Assembly: GCA_964410725.1 (NCBI GenBank)
Contig: CAYPID010000045.1
Span: forward strand, 1 to 17,137
DNA length: 17,137 nt
DNA from: CALAZP01 sp964410725
GTDB taxonomy: Bacteria > Bacteroidota > Bacteroidia > Chitinophagales > Saprospiraceae
Reading direction: 5' to 3'
Position numbers and translations under genes: made by a program. The notes beneath the pieces are model-generated. The model was not told the origin of the DNA. It ran no database searches and saw only the letters and a program-made list of their open reading frames with translations. Numbering within the stretch: the first letter of the stretch is position 1; the number at the start of each line of letters is the position of its first letter. Positions 1-7,390 of this stretch are shown here, in pieces.

Positions 1-694
1 TCAAAATCGCACCATTAGCTGCTCTGGCTCCATAAATAGCAGCAGAAGCATCTTTTAATACCGAAATGGACTCAATGTCCTGCGGAGATAATCTACCAAG
101 CCCGCCTTGTCGATCAGGCACTCCATCGATAACGATTAAAGGACTGCTGTTTCCAAGGGTATTCGTACCTCTAATTCTGATTAAGGCTCCATCATAACCA
201 GGCTCTGCACTAGGCTGAATTACCACTAGACCTGGTAATCTACCTGCCAGAGAGTTGGACATATCAACGGCAGGAGAGGCTACTAGTTCTGGTCCTTTGA
301 CCGCAACTACCGCACCTGTCACTGTTACTTTCTTTTGGACACCGTAGGCCACTACCACGACTTCATCCAAGGCAACGCCCTCTTCTAAAGTTACGTTAAT
401 GACACTTTGTCCTTCTAAAGCCACTACTTTCTCACTGAAACCAGTGTAAGAAAATACTAAAGCTGTAGAACCTTCGGGAACACTTAACTCGTAGTTACCG
501 TCAAAATCGGAAACGGTACCTACTCCAGTTCCCTGAACGATTACTGAGGCACCAATCAGGGCTTCACCCTCTGAATCAGTTATGGTACCTGTGACCGTCG
601 TCTGAGCCAATAGACTCATCTGTACAAACAACACCAAAAGGCCAGAAAGAATAATCTTTCCCCCTTTCATAAAATGTTCATGTAGTTTCTCCAT
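1..694 (-). CDS. SusC/RagA family TonB-linked outer membrane receptor, N-terminal part (partial)
   Basis: The reading frame is open for 231 codons from an ATG at 694 to the window edge, so the C-terminal beta-barrel is missing. A signal peptide covers about residues 1-30 (hydrophobic stretch ending in SLLA before Gln31). A carboxypeptidase-regulatory-like beta domain follows (about 34-105, GTITD...GASV...SDFDGNYEL...FSYTGF). Next come a TonB-box-like segment (about 110-120, DEVVVVAYG) and the plug domain (about 125 onward) with the family hallmarks RIRGTNTLG, PLIVIDGVP, SISVLKDASAAIYGARAANG. Members of this family sit in the outer membrane and import glycans or other large nutrients with energy from TonB, usually with a SusD lipoprotein encoded just downstream, which here would lie off the left edge. 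There is no STN domain, so it is not the anti-sigma-coupled type. A second ATG at codon 9 is an equally possible start. The substrate cannot be told from this part. Confidence 0.95.
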   Translation of the reverse strand, partial: MEKLHEHFMKGGKIILSGLLVLFVQMSLLAQTTVTGTITDSEGEALIGASVIVQGTGVGTVSDFDGNYELSVPEGSTALVFSYTGFSEKVVALEGQSVINVTLEEGVALDEVVVVAYGVQKKVTVTGAVVAVKGPELVASPAVDMSNSLAGRLPGLVVIQPSAEPGYDGALIRIRGTNTLGNSSPLIVIDGVPDRQGGLGRLSPQDIESISVLKDASAAIYGARAANGAIL

Positions 695-797
695 AATGAA
701 ATAAAGTTGGTTGGTTTATAAATAATTGACAAATTATTCCGTTCTAGAAGTTATAACGAAACAAAATTTGATTTGTCCGCTTTAAAATTAATTGATT

Positions 798-821
798 ATT
801 GTAATTTTTACAATATTACAA
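798..821. repeat. Overlapping inverted repeats in the susC-gldA divergent spacer (possible operator)
   Basis: Two overlapping perfect inverted repeats are visible. One is ATTGTAA-ttt-TTACAAT at 798-814. The other is TTGTAAT (799-805) paired with ATTACAA (815-821). Together they give three copies of a TTACAA-type hexamer with alternating orientation, 40-63 bases upstream of the gldA start. Such symmetry is typical of a dimeric regulator site, but the spacer is very AT-rich and chance symmetry is quite possible. I found no convincing TAnnTTTG -7 box for either gene in the 695-860 spacer. Confidence 0.35.
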
Positions 822-860
822 CTAAAAATTGCGCAAAAACTAAAATTTAAAAGGTTGTAG

Positions 861-1766
861 ATGTCTGTTGTTGTTAAAGATTTGGTTAAGTACTATGGTG
901 ATAATAAAGCGCTCAATGGGTTGTGTTTCGAGGCAGAAAAAGGATCCATCACAGGTTTTTTGGGCCCCAACGGTGCTGGTAAAACCACTACCATGAAAAT
1001 CATCAGTGGTTACTTAATTGCAGATCAAGGAGCAGTAACAATTAATGGTTTAAATCTTTTTGAAGAACCCATCCAAGGAAGAAGAAAAATTGGTTATCTA
1101 CCTGAAAATAACCCACTTTACCCAGCACTTTATGTTCCGGAATATTTAAGATCTATGGGGAAACCCTATAAAGTCACTCAATTAGAAAAAAGGGTAAAAT
1201 TTCTTATAGAGCGAGTGGGCTTGGCCGAACATCAACACAAGAAAATTGGAGCCCTTTCAAAGGGACTCAAGCAAAGAGTTGGATTGGCGAGAACTTTATT
1301 GCACGATCCGGAAATTCTCATTTTAGACGAACCTACTACGGGCTTAGACCCTAATCAATTAGTGGAAATTCGAAATCTGATTGTCGAATTGGGGCAAGAA
1401 AAAACGATTATTTTGTCCACTCACATTATGCAGGAGATTCAGGCCATTTGTCAAAAGGCTGTAGTCATCTCTCAGGGCAAATTGGTTGCTAATTTAAATG
1501 TGAATGAACTCCATACTCAAAATTCCTTAACCCATATTGAGTTTGAATTTGCGAACCCAATTCATTTAAAGATTTTAAAAAACCTTCCCGAAATTGATGA
1601 CATACAAGAGATTTCAAAGACCGTAGTGAAGGTAGGTGCAACTGATGAAAGAAAGGCTAAAATAGCTGTATTCAATGCCGCATTTCAACTAAACAATCCA
1701 CTATTAAACATTCAAACCATCCAAACTAATATGGAAAAAGTTTTTCAAGAATTAACCCAAAAGTAG
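861..1766 (+). CDS. gldA: Gliding motility ABC transporter ATP-binding protein GldA
   Basis: This 301-residue protein is an ABC-2-type ATPase. Visible motifs are Walker A GPNGAGKT (35-42), a Q-loop region written YLPENNPLY (79-87) with Glu in place of the usual Gln, a signature loop LSKGL (132-136), Walker B ILILDEP (152-158), a D-loop GLD (161-163) and the H-loop His187 in STH. The Q-to-E form of the Q-loop and the C-terminal regulatory-type extension (about 220-301) are common in the GldA/drug-exporter branch. In Flavobacterium johnsoniae GldA works with GldF and GldG and is needed for gliding; the transported substrate is not known. It is followed after 2 bases by gldF and so almost certainly shares its transcript. 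The identification rests on sequence motifs together with this gene order. Confidence 0.93.
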   Translation: MSVVVKDLVKYYGDNKALNGLCFEAEKGSITGFLGPNGAGKTTTMKIISGYLIADQGAVTINGLNLFEEPIQGRRKIGYLPENNPLYPALYVPEYLRSMGKPYKVTQLEKRVKFLIERVGLAEHQHKKIGALSKGLKQRVGLARTLLHDPEILILDEPTTGLDPNQLVEIRNLIVELGQEKTIILSTHIMQEIQAICQKAVVISQGKLVANLNVNELHTQNSLTHIEFEFANPIHLKILKNLPEIDDIQEISKTVVKVGATDERKAKIAVFNAAFQLNNPLLNIQTIQTNMEKVFQELTQK

Positions 1767-1768
1767 GA

Positions 1769-2500
1769 ATGAAAAGTATTTTCGAAAGAGAAATTAAACA
1801 CTTCTTTGAATCAACCATAGGGATGATGGTAGTGGGGGTGTTTTTATTAACTACCAGTCTATTTCTATTCGTTTTTCCGGACACCTCTATATTGACCTCG
1901 CCTTATGTATCTCTTGATGTTTTCTTCGATTTAGCACCTTCTTTATTTATTTTTCTAATTCCCGCAATAACCATGCGAAGTATAGCAGAAGAGCGACAAG
2001 ACGGTACCTTGGAAGTTTTGCTGACTCAGCCTATTCGGCCACGAGATTTGATCTTAGGTAAATTATTAGCTTGCTGGACTTTAGTGGTGATTGCGCTGGC
2101 ACCTACTGTAGCCTATTATATCACCTTATATCAACTGGGTGATCCTGTTGGCAATATTGATTCAGGAGCCATTTTAGGCTCATATATGGGATTAATATTG
2201 TTAGCCGGGGCTTATTCTGCGATAGGAGTATTCGCATCTGCTATTGCGGATAATCAAATTGGGGCATTTATCGTCGGAGCTTTTTTGGCTTTTTTATTTT
2301 TTTACGGCTTTTTCTATTTCAGTTTGCTCCCCATTGTTGTAGGTCGATTAGACGAATTCATACAAATGTTAGGTATGGATTATCATTATCGATCCATTAG
2401 TCGCGGGGTAGTAGATTTTAGAGATATTTTGTATTTTTTTTCGACCATGTTGTTTTTCGTATTTGCCACCATTTTGACGGTTGAAAAGAGAAAGCAATAA
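1769..2500 (+). CDS. gldF: Gliding motility ABC transporter permease GldF
   Basis: The 243-residue protein has about six hydrophobic segments: near residues 17-37, 55-70, 100-120, 134-160, 165-188 and 220-238. The ABC-2 permease motif between segments two and three, AEERQDGTLEVLLTQPI followed by RDLILGKLLA (about 73-99), is clear. GldF is the inner-membrane pore subunit that pairs with the GldA ATPase. The length matches the family. The start is only 2 bases past the gldA stop, and gldG begins 29 bases after its own stop, so the three act as a unit. It could in isolation be any short ABC-2 permease, but a GldG-type gene next door makes GldF the best call. Confidence 0.93.
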   Translation: MKSIFEREIKHFFESTIGMMVVGVFLLTTSLFLFVFPDTSILTSPYVSLDVFFDLAPSLFIFLIPAITMRSIAEERQDGTLEVLLTQPIRPRDLILGKLLACWTLVVIALAPTVAYYITLYQLGDPVGNIDSGAILGSYMGLILLAGAYSAIGVFASAIADNQIGAFIVGAFLAFLFFYGFFYFSLLPIVVGRLDEFIQMLGMDYHYRSISRGVVDFRDILYFFSTMLFFVFATILTVEKRKQ

Positions 2501-2529
2501 GATTTAGAAGCACGTGCAACCCTGATGAT

Positions 2530-4218
2530 ATGAAAAAATCTATTCAATTAATTCTTTTAACTATTGTATTACTGCTGATCAATGGGGCGTTCAGTTCGGT
2601 GTATTGGATAGTAGATTTGACGGAGGAAAAGAGGTTTACTTTAACCCAAGAAACCATCTCCATCCTTAAAGAAATTGAAGAGGTCGTATATGTAGAAGTT
2701 TTATTGGAGGGCTCTTTTCCCGCAGGGTTTAAAAAACTTCAAAGGGCTACCCGAGAATTATTGCAGAGTTTCAATGGGGTGAATCGATTAATCGAATATG
2801 AATTCAAAGACCCTAATTTGGGCAGCTTGGAGGAGGTGAATAACAACAGAAAGGTACTGGCAGAGGAAGGAATCCAACCCACTAATTTAATTGTTAAAGA
2901 TCGGGAGGGAAGGTCTGAACAACTTACTTATCCTTATGCAAAAATATATTACAAAGGCAGGGTATCCGTGGTGAATTTATTAGACAATCAAATTCCTGGA
3001 ATGCCCCAGGAGGTGGTTTTAAATAATTCAGCCAGTCTATTGGAGTATAAATTTATCGACGCCATATCCAAATTGGAATTCAGTATTAAAAGGGCTATTT
3101 TATTTACTTCTGGTCATGGGGAACCCGGCATTTCCTCTACTGCTGGTTTGGAAAAAGCACTTCGAAAAGACTTCGATACGGGAAGGATTAATTTAGACAG
3201 TATTCCTGTTATCCCTCAGGAGGTAGCGTTATTAATGGTAATCAAACCCACAGATAAATTTTCGGAAAAGGACAAATTCAAAATTGACCAGTACGTCATG
3301 GGAGGTGGGAAGGTACTATGGATGATTGACCCGCTGGGAGTGGGTTTAGATAGTATGCGTTCTCAGCAGGATTTTTACCCGATTCCATACGCTTTGGATT
3401 TAGATGATTTATGGTTCAGATATGGGATTAGAATGCAGCCCAATTTAGTATTGGATCTTCAAAGCACCTCCATCCCTTTAGCGGTGGGATTTCTGGGAAA
3501 TGCACCTCAATTTGAATACTTTAAATATCCCTATCACTTGGTTTCAGTCCCAAGAACCAATCACCCAGTTGTTAAGAGTTTGGGGCCAATCAACTTTAAA
3601 TATGCTGCCACCATTGATACTAGTGTTAGGACCAAAACTCCGATTCAAAAAACAGTTCTTTTGACGTCTTCTGACAAATCTATGGTACAATTTCCGCCTT
3701 TAGCGATGAATTTTGATTTTCTGCGGTATGAGCCGGATCCTGCTAGATTTGATAAAGGGACTCAGCCCCTTGCAGTTCTCTATGAAGGAATTTTTCCGTC
3801 ATTATATGAGAATAGGGTGTCTCCAAGTATGTTGGCTGGATTGGAAAGTCTTGGATTGAATTTTTCTACACAAAGTGTTCCCAATAAAATGATGATGGTA
3901 AGTGATGGGGATTTGGCGATCAACTCTTTTGATCCCAGAGACAACACAATCGGAGAACTCGGGTACAATGAATTTGAAAGGTATTTGTTTTCCAACAAAG
4001 ATTTCTTGCTCAATGCCATCAATTATTTGATTGATGATACCGGAATTATAGCTGCTAAAAGTAAGGAAATCAAATTAAGGCTCTTGAATCAATCTAAAGC
4101 AGCTGAAGAAGCCTTATTTTGGCAGCTTTTAAATATTTTAGGAACGATTGGTTTGATGCTCAGCCTTTTTGGGGTCCACCAATGGATTAGAAAGCGCAAG
4201 TACGCTCAATATGGATAA
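2530..4218 (+). CDS. gldG: Gliding-associated ABC transporter auxiliary/substrate-binding-like protein GldG
   Basis: The 562-residue protein has one transmembrane segment at each end (about 5-27 and 530-552, the last followed by the basic tail RKRKYAQYG) and a large extracytoplasmic region between them, the standard GldG layout. The N-terminal part (DLTEEKRFTLTQETISIL, about 29-46, then a thioredoxin-like stretch) and the GHGEP motif (about 196-200) match the ABC_transp_aux/GldG family. In F. johnsoniae GldG is required for gliding with GldA and GldF. The periplasmic domain is thought to handle the unknown ligand or partner of the transporter, which is an inference. The last 8 bases overlap the start of the DUF4340 gene, so translation of the two is probably coupled. 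Confidence 0.93.
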   Translation: MKKSIQLILLTIVLLLINGAFSSVYWIVDLTEEKRFTLTQETISILKEIEEVVYVEVLLEGSFPAGFKKLQRATRELLQSFNGVNRLIEYEFKDPNLGSLEEVNNNRKVLAEEGIQPTNLIVKDREGRSEQLTYPYAKIYYKGRVSVVNLLDNQIPGMPQEVVLNNSASLLEYKFIDAISKLEFSIKRAILFTSGHGEPGISSTAGLEKALRKDFDTGRINLDSIPVIPQEVALLMVIKPTDKFSEKDKFKIDQYVMGGGKVLWMIDPLGVGLDSMRSQQDFYPIPYALDLDDLWFRYGIRMQPNLVLDLQSTSIPLAVGFLGNAPQFEYFKYPYHLVSVPRTNHPVVKSLGPINFKYAATIDTSVRTKTPIQKTVLLTSSDKSMVQFPPLAMNFDFLRYEPDPARFDKGTQPLAVLYEGIFPSLYENRVSPSMLAGLESLGLNFSTQSVPNKMMMVSDGDLAINSFDPRDNTIGELGYNEFERYLFSNKDFLLNAINYLIDDTGIIAAKSKEIKLRLLNQSKAAEEALFWQLLNILGTIGLMLSLFGVHQWIRKRKYAQYG

Positions 4219-5239
4219 AAGAACCCGTCTATTATTAGTAGTGTTATTTCTGGCGGCATTGGGCTATTGGGGATCATCTTGGTTGGCCGATAAATCTAAT
4301 GGTGGGGTCATTTCGGTTTTGGCTGCTGAACGCAATTTCGCAGTTCGGGATATCGATGAGGTTGCTATGGTTTTTTTAGCGGACAGAAGGGGCAATACTA
4401 CTTTGTTAGTCAGACAAAAAGATAAATGGATGGTGAACCATCAGTACATAGCGAATCCTAACGCCATAGAAAATTTGCTAAATACCATTCAGAATATAGA
4501 GGTTAAATATAAGCCTCCACAAGCAGCTGTGAAACAAATGGTTGCGAATTTGGCTACTGAGGGCATCAAGGTAATGGTGTATGATGGTAAAGAAAGCTTG
4601 CTTAAATCCTATTATGTCGGTGGTGCAACGGGAGATGAATTAGGGACCTATATTATTATGGACGGATTCGATGCACCTTATGTGGGCCATCTTCCAGGTT
4701 GGACCGGCAATATTCGATTTCGATATAATCTAAAAGGAGAGGATTGGAGAGATAAAACTATTTTTGAGTACCCTATAGGCTCCATCCAAAAAGTCAGTAT
4801 AGATTATCCAACCCAATCCCAACATTCTTTCCAGCTAATAAAGGAGGGAAGAGATTATTATCTAGGAAAAACCACTGATGAGCCCTCCAAAAAAGGGGTG
4901 TTGGTTAACCGGGGACAAGCAGAAAGGTATTTGAAGGCATTTGAAAAAATTGGAGCAGAGGCTTTTGAAAATGATAATCCTAGAAAAGATTCAATCGTGC
5001 AAGGGCTTCCCTTTGCTATGGTTAATGTGGAATCAATCCAAGGCCATAGTCAACAATTGCTGCTCTTTCCTATTCAACCCACATACATTCAAGTCGACGG
5101 TCAAACGGGGGAACCTATTCCCTCCGCCAATAGTGTAGAACGATATTTCGCTTACAATTCTTCTGAAGATTTGTATCTGATACAACACCGGGTTTTTCAA
5201 AAAATTCTTATGGGCTACGAGTATTTTGCTCCCAAATGA
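4211..5239 (+). CDS. DUF4340 domain protein, probable fourth component of the GldAFG transporter
   Basis: I place the start at the ATG at 4211, giving 342 residues, because it is directly followed by a basic stretch and one transmembrane segment (DKRTRLLLVVLFLAALGYW), as expected for a membrane-anchored periplasmic protein. The frame is open up to an ATG at 4169, but that would add 14 residues lying inside the gldG tail. The body resembles DUF4340: alternating beta strands with WMVNHQYIANPNAIENLL (about 62-79), VKYKPPQAAV and YVGGATGDELGTYI (about 131-144). Its ATG overlaps the gldG stop by 8 bases. DUF4340 genes recur next to GldG-type genes in many bacteria, so a role in the same complex is likely, although no biochemical function is established. 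I would not assign any enzyme activity. Confidence 0.85.
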   Translation: MDKRTRLLLVVLFLAALGYWGSSWLADKSNGGVISVLAAERNFAVRDIDEVAMVFLADRRGNTTLLVRQKDKWMVNHQYIANPNAIENLLNTIQNIEVKYKPPQAAVKQMVANLATEGIKVMVYDGKESLLKSYYVGGATGDELGTYIIMDGFDAPYVGHLPGWTGNIRFRYNLKGEDWRDKTIFEYPIGSIQKVSIDYPTQSQHSFQLIKEGRDYYLGKTTDEPSKKGVLVNRGQAERYLKAFEKIGAEAFENDNPRKDSIVQGLPFAMVNVESIQGHSQQLLLFPIQPTYIQVDGQTGEPIPSANSVERYFAYNSSEDLYLIQHRVFQKILMGYEYFAPK

Positions 5240-5242
5240 TTC

Positions 5243-5274
5243 CAAAAGCTTCGAAAAGGGCTGCTAAGCTTTTG
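5243..5274 (+). terminator. Hairpin between the DUF4340 and S1/P1-like genes (terminator, attenuator or start-site hairpin)
   Basis: CAAAAGCTT at 5243-5251 is the exact reverse complement of AAGCTTTTG at 5266-5274, giving a 9-base-pair stem with a 14-base loop. It fills nearly the whole 37-base gap and ends two bases before the ATG at 5277. There is no T-tract after it, so it is not a classical intrinsic terminator. It could instead mask the ribosome landing site of the next gene or mark an RNA end. The transcriptional role is uncertain. Confidence 0.45.
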
Positions 5275-5276
5275 AG

Positions 5277-6404
5277 ATGAACCCTATTTTAGGGGTGATG
5301 AACCTTGGGATTTGGAATCTTTTATTTGTAGTCTTTTGGGGTAGTGTACCTCCTTGGGGGTTTTATGCCCATAGAATCATCAATCAACAGGCTGTTTTTT
5401 CCCTACCGCCAGAACTTTTAAAATTTTACAAACATCATATAGATTATCTCCAGGAGCACGCTGTTGATCCTGATAAAAGAAGGTATGCCTCTGAATTTGA
5501 AGCGGTTAGGCATTATATAGATTTAGATCATTGGGGTAGCCCTCCATTCGAAAATCTTACCCGGAATTTTAGAATGGATGTGAAGCACCATTTGCAATGG
5601 AAGGTAAAAGCAGGAGAGGTGCTAATCCCCATTAAAGTCCTTTTGGACGGTCAACATTTGAGATGGGTGTGTGGCAAACAAATATTAGGAAGTTTAAGTA
5701 CTCAACAATTTGATTCCCTGTATCATCATTTAATTTGGCTCCACTACTACGATCAGCCTTGGTCCATAAAGTCATCGGAATTATTTGAGAATAACTTATT
5801 GAATTTGGAATTTTTAATTGAAGATGGACTAAGTCCCCATGGCATAATACCTTATTTTCTTCCTGTTATACAAGCTAATTTAACTAAGGCTTTTGAATCT
5901 AAGGATTTAAGTAAAATCCTCAAAATTTCAGCTGAAATAGGGCACTATATTGCCGATGCAACGGTGCCCTTACACACTACTCAAAACTATAATGGGCAAT
6001 TATCTGGGCAAAATGGGATTCACGCATTTTGGGAAACTCAAATTCCAGAGTTGTTATTAGAATCTAGATTCAATTTATGGGCTGATCAAGCCATTTACAT
6101 CAGATCAATAGATCAATATTATTGGAAAATAGTCCTTGAAAGTCATCGATTAGTTCCTGAAGTATTTGAAACAGAGAGGCAAGTAAGGGACCAATTTACA
6201 AAGGCCGAGCAGTATTGTTATGAATGGAGAAACAATCAACTGGCCAAAATGAACTGTCGAGAATTGATAACTGCTTTTTATCATGCGCTTAAGGGACAGG
6301 TGGACGATAGAATGCGTTTGGCCATTTCAGCAGTGGCCTCTTCCTGGTACACTGCATGGACGGATGCGGGTCAACCTCAGCTTACTTTTGAAAACCAAGA
6401 TTGA
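5277..6404 (+). CDS. Secreted zinc-dependent S1/P1 nuclease / phospholipase C-like protein
   Basis: The 375-residue protein begins with a hydrophobic export segment (about 10-24) and then Trp27 in PPWGFYAHRIIN, with His32. In this superfamily the mature N-terminal Trp and a following His are zinc ligands. Further ligand-type motifs are HYIDLDHWG (79-87), GHYIADATVPLH (222-233) and GIHAFWE (247-253), which match the HxxxD...H...HxxxE zinc pattern of S1/P1 nucleases and bacterial phospholipase C. The enzyme likely hydrolyses phosphodiester bonds outside the cytoplasm; nucleic acid or phospholipid cannot be decided from sequence. The cleavage site before Trp27 (VPP) is unusual for signal peptidase I. 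An ATG at 5298 (codon 8) would also leave an adequate signal peptide. The segment at about 105-170 has no recognised motif. It lies between the gld block and metabolic genes without an obvious functional link. Confidence 0.85.
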   Translation: MNPILGVMNLGIWNLLFVVFWGSVPPWGFYAHRIINQQAVFSLPPELLKFYKHHIDYLQEHAVDPDKRRYASEFEAVRHYIDLDHWGSPPFENLTRNFRMDVKHHLQWKVKAGEVLIPIKVLLDGQHLRWVCGKQILGSLSTQQFDSLYHHLIWLHYYDQPWSIKSSELFENNLLNLEFLIEDGLSPHGIIPYFLPVIQANLTKAFESKDLSKILKISAEIGHYIADATVPLHTTQNYNGQLSGQNGIHAFWETQIPELLLESRFNLWADQAIYIRSIDQYYWKIVLESHRLVPEVFETERQVRDQFTKAEQYCYEWRNNQLAKMNCRELITAFYHALKGQVDDRMRLAISAVASSWYTAWTDAGQPQLTFENQD

Positions 6405-6440
6405 AAAGATCTGGTGGAGCGAAATTCACAAAAGGATTTG

Positions 6441-6448
6441 TAATTTTG
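6441..6448 (+). promoter_or_regulatory. Bacteroidota -7 box (TAATTTTG) just upstream of the DUF368 gene
   Basis: TAATTTTG fits the TAnnTTTG consensus of Bacteroidota primary promoters exactly and ends five bases before the ATG at 6453. With the normal spacing to the start point, the transcript would begin at or within a few bases of the start codon, giving a leaderless or nearly leaderless message. A well-placed -33 TTG is not visible, which lowers confidence. Confidence 0.45.
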
Positions 6449-6452
6449 CGGC

Positions 6453-7388
6453 ATGAAAGTGAATTCAAATTATTTTCTCCTAATGTTAAAAGGAGCTGTT
6501 ATGGGTATTGCAGAGGTTATACCAGGAGTATCGGGTGGTACCATTGCATTTATTACAGGGATATATGGCACCTTGCTCAGTTCAATCAAAAATATCCTTG
6601 GTCCGGAAGCTTGGGTCGCTCTCAAAGAGGAAGGAGTAACAGGTTGGTGGAAAAAAATAAATGGAAACTTCTTGATTTTTCTTATTACTGGAATGATTGG
6701 AGGATTAGTAGTTGGAATTTTTGGCATAACTTACCTTTTGGAGGCCTATCCTCTTTTGTTATGGTCCTTCTTTTTCGGGTTAATTCTCGCTTCTTCTGTT
6801 TATGTGGGGAAAAAAGTACCATCTTGGAGTCCTTTAACCTTCATTACCCTTGTTATTGGTTTCGGAATAGCTTTTAGTTTGACTTTTTTACAACCAGGTA
6901 TGGGTAAAGAAAATATGTGGTTTGTTTTCCTATCTGGAGCAATTGCTATTTCTGCTTTAATATTGCCGGGAGTTTCAGGTAGTTTTATCCTTCTTTTATT
7001 GGGAATGTATACCATTGTACTTCCGGCTGCAAAATCTGCTTTAACCAATTTTGATTCAGCTTCTCTGCAATTGCTTATTTTTTTCGGCGGAGGTTGTTTG
7101 GTTGGATTGGCACTTTTTTCTAGGATTTTATCCTGGGCATTTAAAAAACATGAGGGCCTTACCTTAGCATTGCTGACGGGTTTTATCTTAGGATCGTTGG
7201 GAAAAATATGGCCTTGGAGGAATGTGTTGACCTACAGAACCAATAGCAAAGGAGCATCCGTTCCCTTTTTGGAGAAAATTGTTTGGCCAAGTGGGTTTGA
7301 AGGTGATCCAATGATTATAGGCTGCTTGTTGGCCATCCTTTTTGGCGTAGTGGTGGTTTATCTCTTTGGAAAATTAGAAAAGAATTAA
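6453..7388 (+). CDS. DUF368 family membrane protein (polyprenyl-phosphate transporter-like)
   Basis: The 311-residue protein is strongly hydrophobic, with about eight or more membrane segments. It carries the two related hallmark loops of DUF368, EVIPGVSGGTIAFITGIY (21-38) and LPGVSGSFILLLLGMY (171-186), which show an internal duplication with re-entrant GVSG motifs. A third family motif is LTGFILGSLGKIWPW (241-255). DUF368 proteins (PopT) have been implicated in moving undecaprenyl phosphate back across the cytoplasmic membrane so that the lipid carrier can be reused for peptidoglycan and surface glycan synthesis. The start at 6453 places the first GVSGG motif at the usual distance from the N-terminus. 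aroE follows after 2 bases, so the two are cotranscribed. The family call is secure; the transport role is taken from other members. Confidence 0.92.
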   Translation: MKVNSNYFLLMLKGAVMGIAEVIPGVSGGTIAFITGIYGTLLSSIKNILGPEAWVALKEEGVTGWWKKINGNFLIFLITGMIGGLVVGIFGITYLLEAYPLLLWSFFFGLILASSVYVGKKVPSWSPLTFITLVIGFGIAFSLTFLQPGMGKENMWFVFLSGAIAISALILPGVSGSFILLLLGMYTIVLPAAKSALTNFDSASLQLLIFFGGGCLVGLALFSRILSWAFKKHEGLTLALLTGFILGSLGKIWPWRNVLTYRTNSKGASVPFLEKIVWPSGFEGDPMIIGCLLAILFGVVVVYLFGKLEKN

Positions 7389-7390
7389 CC

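Noticed and set aside
695..860. TAATTTG on the minus strand (complement of CAAATTA near 730) as the SusC-type gene promoter
   Set aside because: It is one base short of the TAnnTTTG consensus and no TTG lies at a proper -33 distance, so I did not list it as a promoter.
2510..2517. GCACGTGC palindrome in the gldF-gldG gap
   Set aside because: An 8-base palindrome is too short to be meaningful and no second copy or promoter element is next to it.
4169..4210. Upstream ATG for the DUF4340 protein
   Set aside because: The extra 14 residues lie inside the gldG C-terminus and would put a polar stretch before the basic residues and membrane anchor; the ATG at 4211 fits the topology better.
6401..6877. 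Open frame of 158 codons overlapping the DUF368 gene
   Set aside because: It lies in another frame of a clear DUF368 gene, and its product has no recognisable fold or motif and is rich in residues typical of out-of-frame translation.
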